Below are positions 16,857 to 25,021 of a DNA stretch of 64,000 nt, in pieces. A model generated the notes under the pieces. The model did no database searches, was not told the origin of the DNA, and worked only from the letters and a program-made list of their open reading frames with translations. A program made the translations under genes and the position numbers. Location: positions 930,001-994,000 of the forward strand of contig CANDNT010000001.1 in assembly GCA_947387485.1 (NCBI GenBank), written 5' to 3'. The number at the start of each line of letters is the position of its first letter. Within the stretch, counting starts at the first letter, position 1. Origin of the DNA: Aquimarina rhabdastrellae (GTDB taxonomy: Bacteria; Bacteroidota; Bacteroidia; Flavobacteriales; Flavobacteriaceae).

Positions 16857-17711
16857 ATGAAAAAAGTAATGATTATTGGGGCTTCTATAGCTATTGTATT
16901 ATCTTCTTGCGTATCGCAAAAGAAATTTGCAGAGCTTGAAGCAAAACAGAAGGAAACACAAGATTTATTAAACACTGCTACTGTAAAATTAAACAGTTGC
17001 TTAGAAGAAAAAGCAGGAAACTCTGCTCGTGTACAGTCTCTAGAAGATCAAATTAAAAACTTGAAAAATACTAATGCTTCGTTACTTAATAACGTAGGAG
17101 ATTTAGCTACATTATCTAAAAAGGAAGCAGAAAACTTAGAACGTTCTTTAGAGAGCATCAAGGAAAAAGATTTACAAATCAAGACCATGAATGATGCTAT
17201 CAACAAAAAAGACTCTGTTACATTAGCTCTAGTAACTAGTTTAAAAGGAGCTTTAGGTAATTTAGCCGATGATGACATTCAAGTTAATGTTGAGAAAGGT
17301 GTAGTATATGTATCTATTTCTGATAAGCTTTTATTTAAGAGTGGTAGTTTTACTGTATCCAAAAAAGCTAGAGGAGTTTTAGGTAAAGTTGCAAAAGTAG
17401 TAAACGATAAACCAGATATCGAATTCTTAGTTGAAGGTCACACTGATAATGTACCAATTAAAAACAAAGTTTTATTGGATAACTGGGATCTTAGTGTAAA
17501 AAGAGCTACAGCTGTAGTACGTGTATTACAAAATGATTTTGGAGTAGATCCTAAACGTATGACTGCTGCTGGACGTAGTTATTATATACCAGTTGCAAAT
17601 AACGATACAAAAGAGAATAGAGCTTCAAACAGACGTACTCGTATTGTTGTTTTACCTAAATTAGATCAATTCTATAATTTGATCGAAGAAGGAATGAAAA
17701 AAGCTAAGTAA
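16857..17711 (+). CDS. OmpA-family outer membrane lipoprotein
   Basis: A 284-residue lipoprotein. The signal peptide ends in a lipobox, LSSC, with the modified cysteine at residue 18. Residues 20-140 form a long charged helix, probably a coiled coil, spanning the periplasm. The C-terminal OmpA domain binds peptidoglycan: LLFKSGSFTVSKKA, VEGHTDNVPI, SVKRATAVV and NRRTRIVVLP are the conserved blocks, including the Asp and Arg that grip diaminopimelate. It should tether the outer membrane to the cell wall. A TAATTTTG box at 16807 could be its promoter and a very strong terminator follows. Confidence 0.92.
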   Translation: MKKVMIIGASIAIVLSSCVSQKKFAELEAKQKETQDLLNTATVKLNSCLEEKAGNSARVQSLEDQIKNLKNTNASLLNNVGDLATLSKKEAENLERSLESIKEKDLQIKTMNDAINKKDSVTLALVTSLKGALGNLADDDIQVNVEKGVVYVSISDKLLFKSGSFTVSKKARGVLGKVAKVVNDKPDIEFLVEGHTDNVPIKNKVLLDNWDLSVKRATAVVRVLQNDFGVDPKRMTAAGRSYYIPVANNDTKENRASNRRTRIVVLPKLDQFYNLIEEGMKKAK

Positions 17712-17724
17712 TTAGTTAATTAAT

Positions 17725-17775
17725 AAAGTAAAAAGCCATCAAATATTAATATTTGATGGCTTTTTACTTTATTTG
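17725..17775. terminator. Long perfect-palindrome terminator
   Basis: A 46-base perfect inverted repeat (17725-17770) with core AAAGCCATCAAATATT, with T and A runs built into the arms. It lies just past the OmpA-family gene. Confidence 0.9.
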
Positions 17776-17792
17776 TCTTTTATTAAAATCTT

Positions 17793-18014
17793 ATGAGAAT
17801 CACTTTACTTTCAATAGCTGCTATTACTGCTTTATTCAGCATTTTTATGTTTAAAACAACTCAATCTTGGTTGATTATTTCTAGTGGTTCAGTTGCTTTT
17901 ATTACAGGTAGTATCGCTGCTTACTTGGCAAAAAAAGAATTAAAAAGTGAAAAATCAGCACTTTTATTTGCCTTGATAGGTGTTATGATTATCCTTTATA
18001 GAGTTCTTAATTAG
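17793..18014 (+). CDS. Small integral membrane protein, 73 residues
   Basis: Three hydrophobic segments can be seen at about residues 4-20, 26-45 and 56-72, separated by a short charged loop (AKKELKSEKS). There is no recognisable domain and no signal peptide cleavage site. It starts 82 bases after the OmpA-family stop, beyond the terminator, so it likely has its own promoter, and it converges with the YrdC/Sua5 gene with a gap of only 5 bases. Function unknown. Confidence 0.6.
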   Translation: MRITLLSIAAITALFSIFMFKTTQSWLIISSGSVAFITGSIAAYLAKKELKSEKSALLFALIGVMIILYRVLN

Positions 18015-18019
18015 TTTGT

Positions 18020-18640
18020 TTATAAAATAGATACATCACCTTTTCCTTCTCTTATCAATACAGGTTCACTCGAAGTAAGGTCTACTATCGTAGATGGTAT
18101 ATTTCCTCCATATCCTCCATCAATTACAAGATCAACTTGTTTTTCCCATTTTTCAAAAATAAGTTCGGGATCAGTTGTATATTCTATTATTTCATCTTCA
18201 TCATAAATTGATGTAGATACTATAGGGTTTCCTAATTCAGAAACAATACTATTACAAATTTGATTATCTGGTACACGAATCCCTACCGTTTTCTTCTTTT
18301 TAAATACTGTAGGTAAATTATTACTTCCTGGTAAAATAAAAGTATATGGTCCTGGTAAAGTCCGTTTCAATAATTTAAACGTACTATTATCTATTTGCTT
18401 TACATAGTCTGATAAATTACTAAGGTCTTTACAGATAAACGAAAAGTTAGCTTTAGCTAGTTTTATCCCTTTTATTTTTGCAATACGTTCTAATGCTCTA
18501 TTATTAGTGATATCACACCCTAATCCATATACAGTATCGGTAGGGTAAATAACTAATCCTCCATTTTTAAGTATATCAACTACTTTTTGGACTTGTTTGG
18601 GGTTTGGGTTTTCTTCATAAAGTTTAATCAACTGCGCCAT
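18020..18640 (-). CDS. YrdC/Sua5-family L-threonylcarbamoyladenylate synthase
   Basis: This family makes threonylcarbamoyl-AMP from threonine, bicarbonate and ATP for the t6A modification at position 37 of ANN-decoding tRNAs. The 206-residue protein has the YrdC domain only (no C-terminal Sua5 domain): IYPTDTVYGLGCDITN, KRTLPGPYTFIL, KKTVGIRVPDNQI, GNPIVSTSIYDED and STIVDLTSSEPVLIREGKG. The spacing resembles the YciO-type subgroup, so true t6A activity is likely but not certain. No other t6A gene is nearby. Confidence 0.88.
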   Translation of the reverse strand: MAQLIKLYEENPNPKQVQKVVDILKNGGLVIYPTDTVYGLGCDITNNRALERIAKIKGIKLAKANFSFICKDLSNLSDYVKQIDNSTFKLLKRTLPGPYTFILPGSNNLPTVFKKKKTVGIRVPDNQICNSIVSELGNPIVSTSIYDEDEIIEYTTDPELIFEKWEKQVDLVIDGGYGGNIPSTIVDLTSSEPVLIREGKGDVSIL

Positions 18641-18734
18641 ATCATCTAACTTAAATTTTTCTTTGCTCTTATAAAGATACGCTTTCCTTTATAGATTCCC
18701 TTTTTTTATTTTACTTTTTACTTGTTAATTTTAT

Positions 18735-19079
18735 TTATTGCTTAGCATTTAATAACTGTGTAATGATCATATCATATCGTTTACATGATTTAATCATTAA
18801 CTCCTCTACTACCTCTTCATGATATTTTAAAACATCTTTTCCGTTAATTTCATCTTTACGAAAATACGCTCTAACGATTTCATCTGTATAACTTTTATGT
18901 TTTTTATACGATTGTAATGCACAGTCCATTAATTGATCATATTGTTCTGTAATTGTAATTGTTGTTGCTATTTCTTCAATACAATTACATTGATCTTTTA
19001 ATAATTGATTTTCGTTTGATTGAGCAGTTATATAAGAACTAGTACATAGTAATAATACGGTAATAATAAGAGATTTCAT
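18735..19079 (-). CDS. Secreted or periplasmic protein of unknown function, 114 residues
   Basis: A signal peptide (MKSLIITVLLLCTSSYITAQ, cleavage after about residue 20) precedes a mostly helical, charged protein of about 94 residues. It has four cysteines (CNC, C in MDCAL, C in KSCKR) that may form disulfides in the periplasm. I recognise no family. It stands alone between the YrdC/Sua5 and globin genes on the same strand. Confidence 0.65.
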   Translation of the reverse strand: MKSLIITVLLLCTSSYITAQSNENQLLKDQCNCIEEIATTITITEQYDQLMDCALQSYKKHKSYTDEIVRAYFRKDEINGKDVLKYHEEVVEELMIKSCKRYDMIITQLLNAKQ

Positions 19080-19169
19080 TCTAGGGAATTTTTAATACGC
19101 TCAATATAAGTTTATTTTTTGAATTCTTTCAGTATTCGGCTGTTTTTAAGGGTTTTTCATCTAATTGAA

Positions 19170-19197
19170 AAAGGGATGCATCATGATACATCCCTTT
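19170..19197 (-). terminator. Terminator of the globin gene
   Basis: AAAGGGATG pairs with CATCCCTTT around a 10-base loop; it is 20 bases past the globin stop. The run of T on the minus strand is short. Confidence 0.65.
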
Positions 19198-19217
19198 ATT
19201 ATCTTCTTACTTTTATT

Positions 19218-19607
19218 TTACACAGCAGGTGTTTCTGTAGGTTTTCTATTTAATACATCATCTTTGGTAGATAGTGCAATCTCAACAACTTCATCTATCA
19301 ACTCTTGAGCTACATTTAGTTCTTGTAATGTCGATACCAAATGATTAGCAACGGCATTAAAATGTGCTTCATTTAATTTCATATGTGCATGTGCATCTCT
19401 CATGTTTTTTCCAGTATAAGCTAATGGAGCTCCAAAAGCATAAGCTAAAAAAGCTTTTTGCTTTGCTAATTGTTTTTTCATATCTGTATTAGTAAAAAAA
19501 TGACTAATCGTTTCGTCTTCTAATACCTTTTTATAAAATATCTCTACTGCTGCATTTACAGCTTCCATTCCCCCTATCCTTTCAAATAACGTTTGTTTGT
19601 TGTCCAT
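19218..19607 (-). CDS. Truncated hemoglobin, group I
   Basis: A 129-residue 2-on-2 globin. Family features are the start LFERIGGMEAVNAAVEIFYKKVL, the segment FFTNTDMKKQLAKQKAFLAYAFGAP and the heme-proximal histidine region RDAHAHMKLNEAHFNAVANHL. The tyrosine at position B10 (in FYKK) is the usual distal ligand partner. Such proteins bind oxygen or nitric oxide in the cytoplasm and often detoxify NO; which role applies here is not visible. It has its own terminator and no linked partner gene. Confidence 0.9.
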   Translation of the reverse strand: MDNKQTLFERIGGMEAVNAAVEIFYKKVLEDETISHFFTNTDMKKQLAKQKAFLAYAFGAPLAYTGKNMRDAHAHMKLNEAHFNAVANHLVSTLQELNVAQELIDEVVEIALSTKDDVLNRKPTETPAV

Positions 19608-19714
19608 TGTCTTTTTATTAATTCTGATTTTTAATTCTTGTATGTTTTAATCTCTTTTTTAGACTTTACACAACACTCAAACTTACAAGTTATTTTATGT
19701 TTTTGTAAAAAAAT

Positions 19715-19742
19715 AAAGCCCAAGAACTAGTTCTTGGGCTTT
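19715..19742. terminator. Terminator of the UvrD/PcrA helicase gene
   Basis: A 12-base-pair stem AAAGCCCAAGAA with TTCTTGGGCTTT around CTAG, a perfect palindrome, 27 bases past the helicase stop. Confidence 0.85.
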
Positions 19743-19768
19743 ATCTATATCTTTTTATTAAAATCTTC

Positions 19769-22084
19769 TTATTCTATGATTTTAAGTTTAGCAAAACGTA
19801 ATAATAGCTTTTTCAATCCACCTGAATTAAAATTAATTTCAGCTTTTTGATCTTGTCCTACTCCTTCTATTTTCACCACTTTTCCTATACCAAAACGCAT
19901 ATGCTCTACCATAGTTCCCGCTACTAATCCATGTTGAGGTATTGTTGCTGCTTTACTAGAAGTTGGACCAGTAGGTCTAATCTTTCTCAATTTCCTCATT
20001 TGTTCTTCTGTAGGTTTATGAGATGGTGGTGGTGTACCACTAGTTGTTGGTTTTTTAAGTCGTAATTTACTTTTGTCTATTTCACCAAAATTCTCAACTG
20101 GTCTAAATTTACGCTCCATAGGAGTCATATAATCTAGATACGCATCATCAATCTCATCTATAAAACGACTAGGTTCTGCATCAACAAGCTTTCCCCATCG
20201 ATATCTTGACAAGGTATATGTAAGATATGCTTTCTTTTCTGCTCTAGTTAATGCCACATAAAATAATCGACGTTCTTCTTCTAATTCACTACGCGTATTC
20301 ATACTCATTCCAGAAGGAAATAATTCTTCTTCCATTCCTACAATATACACATGAGGAAATTCTAATCCTTTGGATAAATGTATCGTCATTAACGCTACAC
20401 GATCGTCATCTCCTGTATCTTGGTCTAGATCTGTTGCCAATGCTACATCTTCAAGAAACTCGGTTAACGATCCCGTTTGATCAGCTACTTCTTTTTGACC
20501 TTCAACAAAATCTCTAACCCCATTAAGAAGTTCTTCTATATTCTCAATTTTGGCAATACCTTCTGGTGTATTATCTTTTTTAAGTTCTAACACTAATCCT
20601 GTTTTTTTAGCAACCATTTCGGCTACTTCAAAGGCATTTTGTGATTCGTTTGCTATTTGAAACGTACGAATCATTGTCATGAAATTTTGTAAACGTGTTT
20701 TGGTACCTGTATTGATTTTAAGATCAATACGATCTATGTTTTCGATTACCTCAAAAATAGATCTTCCATAATGATTTGCAGCTACGATAAGTTTATTTAC
20801 TGTAGTAGCACCTATACCTCTTGCAGGATAATTAATTACACGTTTTAAAGCTTCTTCATCTTTAGGATTGATAATCAATCTTAAATACGCAATGATGTCT
20901 TTAATTTCTTTACGCTGGTAAAATGATAGTCCTCCATAAATACGATATTTGATATCTCTTTTACGCAAGGCATCTTCAATCGCACGAGATTGAGAGTTTG
21001 TTCTATATAAAACCGCAAACTCTCCAGCTCCCATCTGCTCTCGCATTTGTGTTTCAAAAATAGAACTCGCTACAAACCTTCCTTCATCTGCATCTGTAAT
21101 CAGTCGATTTACAACAATTTTAGGTCCATAATCATTAGCTGTCCATACAACTTTGTCTAGCTTAGTTTTATTTTTATCTATAATAGAGTTTGCTGCTTCT
21201 ACTATATTACGAGTGGATCTATAATTTTGTTCCAAACGATACATCTTTACGCCATCATAATCCTTTTGAAAATTCAAGATATTATTGATATTGGCACCAC
21301 GGAAAGCATAAATACTCTGTGCATCATCTCCTACTACACAAATATTCTGAAACTTATCTGATAATGCTTTTACAATTAAATATTGCGAGTGATTTGTATC
21401 CTGGTACTCATCTACTAAGATATATCTAAATCTATTTTGATATTTTGCCAGAACTTCTGGAAAACGATTTAAGAGCTCATTGGTTTTTAATAATAAATCA
21501 TCAAAATCCATTGCTCCTGCTTTAAAACAACGCTCTACATAATTTTTATAAATATCACCTAATCTAGGCTTTTTTGACATTGCATCAGCCTCTACCAACT
21601 CAGGATTATTAAAATAGGCGTTAACTGTGATCAAGTTATTTTTATAAGAAGAGATTCTAGATTGTACTTGCTTGTATTTATATACATCTTTGTCTAATCC
21701 CATCTCTTTAATAATCGAAGCAATCAGTCGTTGAGAATCTTGAGTATCATAAATGGTAAAATTTGTAGGATACCCTAATTTGTCTGATTCCATTCTCAAA
21801 ATCTTAGCAAAAATGGAGTGAAAAGTACCCATCCATAGATTTTTAGCTTCACTTTGACCTACAATTGTAGCAATACGTGCTTTCATTTCACGAGCTGCTT
21901 TGTTGGTAAATGTTAATGATAAGATATTAAATGGATCGACACCTTTATGCATTAAATATGCTATACGATAGGTCAATACCCTTGTTTTTCCTGATCCTGC
22001 TCCGGCTATAACAATCAAGGGTCCATCTACATGTACTGTTGGCGCATATTGCGCTTCATTTAGCTGACTTAAATACTCTTCCAC
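19769..22084 (-). CDS. uvrD: UvrD/PcrA-type ATP-dependent DNA helicase
   Basis: A 771-residue superfamily 1 3'-5' helicase acting in nucleotide excision repair, mismatch repair and displacement of stalled proteins. Seen: Walker A GAGSGKT (28-34), motif Ia LTFTNKAAREMK, motif II LVDEYQDTNHSQY, motif III VVGDDAQSIYAFRGAN, motif IV YRSTRNI, motif V MTIHLSKGLEFPHVYIVG and motif VI VALTRAEKK. The C-terminal 50 residues form the basic Tudor-like domain typical of PcrA (GTMVEHMRFGIGKVVKIEG). The length and order match UvrD/PcrA rather than Rep. It has no operon partners. Confidence 0.95.
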   Translation of the reverse strand: MEEYLSQLNEAQYAPTVHVDGPLIVIAGAGSGKTRVLTYRIAYLMHKGVDPFNILSLTFTNKAAREMKARIATIVGQSEAKNLWMGTFHSIFAKILRMESDKLGYPTNFTIYDTQDSQRLIASIIKEMGLDKDVYKYKQVQSRISSYKNNLITVNAYFNNPELVEADAMSKKPRLGDIYKNYVERCFKAGAMDFDDLLLKTNELLNRFPEVLAKYQNRFRYILVDEYQDTNHSQYLIVKALSDKFQNICVVGDDAQSIYAFRGANINNILNFQKDYDGVKMYRLEQNYRSTRNIVEAANSIIDKNKTKLDKVVWTANDYGPKIVVNRLITDADEGRFVASSIFETQMREQMGAGEFAVLYRTNSQSRAIEDALRKRDIKYRIYGGLSFYQRKEIKDIIAYLRLIINPKDEEALKRVINYPARGIGATTVNKLIVAANHYGRSIFEVIENIDRIDLKINTGTKTRLQNFMTMIRTFQIANESQNAFEVAEMVAKKTGLVLELKKDNTPEGIAKIENIEELLNGVRDFVEGQKEVADQTGSLTEFLEDVALATDLDQDTGDDDRVALMTIHLSKGLEFPHVYIVGMEEELFPSGMSMNTRSELEEERRLFYVALTRAEKKAYLTYTLSRYRWGKLVDAEPSRFIDEIDDAYLDYMTPMERKFRPVENFGEIDKSKLRLKKPTTSGTPPPSHKPTEEQMRKLRKIRPTGPTSSKAATIPQHGLVAGTMVEHMRFGIGKVVKIEGVGQDQKAEINFNSGGLKKLLLRFAKLKIIE

Positions 22085-22308
22085 TTCGCTCCTACTTTAA
22101 AGGCGAAATTTACTCAAACTATCTTTTTTTAGGAAACTTCTGCACAGTATTTTTTAAACATTTCATTGATTTCCATATTTATCTCCCTTTATTCTTTTCC
22201 CTTTTCACTCTTAAAATCTCTAATCAATTTTTTATCTATTATTTTGTACTTATATCGATAATCTCTTTTATTTTTTTCGACAACATTAACTTTTTAATAA
22301 AGTTCGTT

Positions 22309-22316
22309 TATATTTG
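22309..22316 (+). promoter_or_regulatory. Promoter -7 box (TATATTTG)
   Basis: Exact TAnnTTTG match 36 bases before the ATG at 22352; no clear -33 box. Confidence 0.35.
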
Positions 22317-22351
22317 AGTATCATAAAACTTTCATCAACTCAATACTTTAT

Positions 22352-23017
22352 ATGCTTAAATTATTTAAAAGACAAATTCCTGCCATTCAAAAAATTTCTT
22401 TCCCTACTTTCAATTGGGAACGAATTCAAAAAACGAAAAGCAAACAAGAATGGGTAAATCCCAAACATAATATCACCCTATCATTACATTATTTTGATTT
22501 ACCTCCAGATATTCCTACTATGGATAATATTGAGGAATTAAGAACTTTTTATCGCAACTTAATTACGCCTCATAAAGCTGGAATTATCGAAGTTGATTAT
22601 GTGGATACGAATCATGTTCGTTCTTTAAAAACACTCTTCAAATTTCCAAAAACGCCATCTGGAATGTCTTATATTTCCTCATTAATTATTCCGTTTAAAA
22701 ACTCAAGCTATGTCATTAAATTACAAGCCACAGAAACTGGAATTACAGGAATTAGAGATTCGGCTATTGCTGATCTTCTTATGCAAAATGATGAGATTTC
22801 GATAGGAGAAGAAGGATTACAAGGATGGTTTGCAGATCCCTATTCATCTCATTATAAAGGAGGAACTTTAATGAATCGCTCTGAAGAAGCCCAATATGAC
22901 ACTCAGTTTCCCGAGCACCCTTTGAGTCAATGTAGAGCACTAATGCGTGAAATTCTTTCTGAATTAACTTTTGATAATGCACTTCAATCATTAACTCCCT
23001 TGGCTTTAGTGCCGTAG
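22352..23017 (+). CDS. Hypothetical protein, 221 residues
   Basis: A soluble protein without signal peptide or membrane segment. The N-terminal half is rich in aromatic residues (FPTFNWERIQ, HYFDLPPDIP), and the middle predicts as beta strands (SYISSLIIPFKNSSYVIKLQATE), which could be a small alpha/beta domain. The C-terminal part contains a DPYSSHYKGGTLMNRSEE segment followed by HPLSQCRALMREILS. I recognise no family. A promoter-like box lies at 22309. It is a single gene divergent from the UvrD helicase. Confidence 0.7.
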   Translation: MLKLFKRQIPAIQKISFPTFNWERIQKTKSKQEWVNPKHNITLSLHYFDLPPDIPTMDNIEELRTFYRNLITPHKAGIIEVDYVDTNHVRSLKTLFKFPKTPSGMSYISSLIIPFKNSSYVIKLQATETGITGIRDSAIADLLMQNDEISIGEEGLQGWFADPYSSHYKGGTLMNRSEEAQYDTQFPEHPLSQCRALMREILSELTFDNALQSLTPLALVP

Positions 23018-23148
23018 TATACTAAAAGACTAGTATATTTTTTAACTTTACTTTAGTTAAAATTCTAATTTTTGAGCTCTTTTCTAAAAAAACAAAAACT
23101 CTAATCTCAGTTTTTTTAGATATATTTAGAACATTAAAACCCATTTAC

Positions 23149-23685
23149 GTGAAGCATTATTTTTACTTTTTTATAGTATTTTTCCCGTTAATAGGGCTAT
23201 CTCAGTCCACATCTCAAGCAGGAAATGTTATAACTGATTATGGTAAAACCTATCCTGTTATTTCTCCCGATTTTAAAACAGATACCGCTACTCCTCTAAA
23301 AGTAGTATTTGATGTGGGTCGATCTTTTAATAATCCTCAAAAAGTAAATCCGCTTTTTAATACCGCTGCTCGATTTCTCAATATGCATGAGCAAGCTGGG
23401 GTTCCGCTAAAAAACCTTAACGTAGCATTAGTAATACATGGCAATGCTGCAAATGATTTATTAAAAGATGAAATTTACAATCAAAGACATTGCATCGATA
23501 ACCCTAATACACCTCTTCTTAAAGCATTAAAAGATCATGGTGTACAAATCATATTATGTGGGCAAACAGCTGCTCACCGTAAATTAACCAAAGACAAAAT
23601 TTTACCTCAAGTAGATATTGCCCTATCTGCTATGACCGCATTGATTCAATTACAGAATCAAGATTACAGGTTGATTAATTTTTAG
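23149..23685 (+). CDS. Exported DsrE-family protein
   Basis: A 178-residue protein with an N-terminal signal peptide (FYFFIVFFPLIGLSQS) followed by a DsrE/DsrF-like domain. The alpha/beta core shows LKVVFDVGRSF, then LNVALVIHGNAANDLL, then GVQIILCGQTAAHR, in the order expected of the family, with a cysteine in the LCGQT loop at the family's active-site position. DsrE proteins handle persulfide sulfur in the cytoplasm, but exported members like this are common in Bacteroidota and have no known function. The start is GTG at 23149. The M20 gene starts 41 bases downstream. Confidence 0.78.
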   Translation: MKHYFYFFIVFFPLIGLSQSTSQAGNVITDYGKTYPVISPDFKTDTATPLKVVFDVGRSFNNPQKVNPLFNTAARFLNMHEQAGVPLKNLNVALVIHGNAANDLLKDEIYNQRHCIDNPNTPLLKALKDHGVQIILCGQTAAHRKLTKDKILPQVDIALSAMTALIQLQNQDYRLINF

Positions 23686-23726
23686 TAGTGCTGCTACTAT
23701 CGTTAATAATTTAAAAATTTAGAAGT

Positions 23727-25007
23727 GTGAAAAAGATTTTATTAGTAAGTTTAATTGCTATAGCCAATCTTCATGCACAGCAAATTGATCCTAAAATCAA
23801 AGCTGCTGCCGAAGCTGTAGAACAGAAAGTTATTGAATGGCGTAGAGACATTCATCAAAACCCAGAACTTTCAAATCGTGAGTTTAATACCGCAAAAAAA
23901 ATTGCCAAGCACTTAAAAGGTCTCGGTCTCGAAGTTCAAGAGAATGTTGCAAAAACTGGTATTGTTGCTGTATTAAAAGGTAAAAAAGCAGGTAAAACAG
24001 TGGCTCTAAGAGCAGATATAGATGCATTACCTGTTACAGAGCGAGCAGACGTACCGTTTAAATCCACCGTTAAAACTGAGTTTCTTAACGAAAAAGTTGG
24101 AGTAAGTCATGCCTGCGGACACGATACTCATACGGCTATCTTAATGGGTGTTGCAGAGGTCTTATCAAAACATAAAGAAAAGATTAGAGGTACTGTAAAA
24201 TTCATTTTTCAACCAGCAGAAGAAGGACCTCCACCAGGTGAAGAAGGTGGTGCTAAATTAATGATTAAAGAAGGTGCTTTAAAAAACCCTGATGTAGATG
24301 CCATTTTTGGTTTACACATTAACTCTGGAACTCCTATAGGAAAAATACGTTATAAACCAGGCGGTACTATGGCTGCTGTAGAACGATTTGTTATTAATGT
24401 TAAAGGAAAACAAACTCATGGTTCTGCTCCTTGGTCTGGTGTAGATCCTGTCTTAATTTCGGCCAAAATCATCGATGGTTTACAAACGATTATTAGTAGA
24501 GAATCTCAGTTGACCAAAGAAGCTGCTGTTATTACCGTAGGTAAAATCACCAGTGGTGTTCGTTTTAATATTATTCCAGAAAGCGCCGAGATGATAGGTA
24601 CTGTACGTACGCTAGATCCAGGTATGAAAGCTTTAATCTTGAGACGTATGCGCGAAATGGTTCCCGCTATTGCAAAAGCCTATGGAGGAACAGCTACAAT
24701 CGAGATTCAAAATAATACAGCTATTACATATAATGATCCAGCACTAGTTGCAAAAATGTTACCTACATTACAAGGCATTGCTGGAAAAGATAATGTACTA
24801 TTAGCCAAAGCTACTACTGGTGGTGAGGATTTTTCTTATTTTCAAGAAGAAGTTCCTGGTTTTTACTTTTTCTTAGGTGGAAAATCACCTGATACAAAAG
24901 TTGCTCCTGCACATCATACACCAGATTTTTATATCGATGAAAGAGGGTTATTATTAGGTGTAAAAACAATGTCTCAATTGGCTATTGATTATTTAAACGC
25001 TAAATAA
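23727..25007 (+). CDS. M20-family metal-dependent amidohydrolase (exported)
   Basis: A 426-residue zinc- or manganese-dependent amidohydrolase of the M20D type (hippurate, IAA-amino acid or N-acyl amino acid hydrolases). A signal peptide precedes residue 18. Metal ligands are in SHACGHDTH, the catalytic glutamate pair is in PAEEGPPPGEEG, and the C-terminal HHTPDFYIDE carries the last ligand. The dimerisation (lid) domain is in the middle (near residues 210-330). It probably cleaves N-acyl amino acids or dipeptides in the periplasm. The start is GTG at 23727, 41 bases after the DsrE-family gene, and it is followed by the glutamate synthase-like gene after 14 bases. Confidence 0.88.
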   Translation: MKKILLVSLIAIANLHAQQIDPKIKAAAEAVEQKVIEWRRDIHQNPELSNREFNTAKKIAKHLKGLGLEVQENVAKTGIVAVLKGKKAGKTVALRADIDALPVTERADVPFKSTVKTEFLNEKVGVSHACGHDTHTAILMGVAEVLSKHKEKIRGTVKFIFQPAEEGPPPGEEGGAKLMIKEGALKNPDVDAIFGLHINSGTPIGKIRYKPGGTMAAVERFVINVKGKQTHGSAPWSGVDPVLISAKIIDGLQTIISRESQLTKEAAVITVGKITSGVRFNIIPESAEMIGTVRTLDPGMKALILRRMREMVPAIAKAYGGTATIEIQNNTAITYNDPALVAKMLPTLQGIAGKDNVLLAKATTGGEDFSYFQEEVPGFYFFLGGKSPDTKVAPAHHTPDFYIDERGLLLGVKTMSQLAIDYLNAK

Positions 25008-25021
25008 ACTAATCATTAATT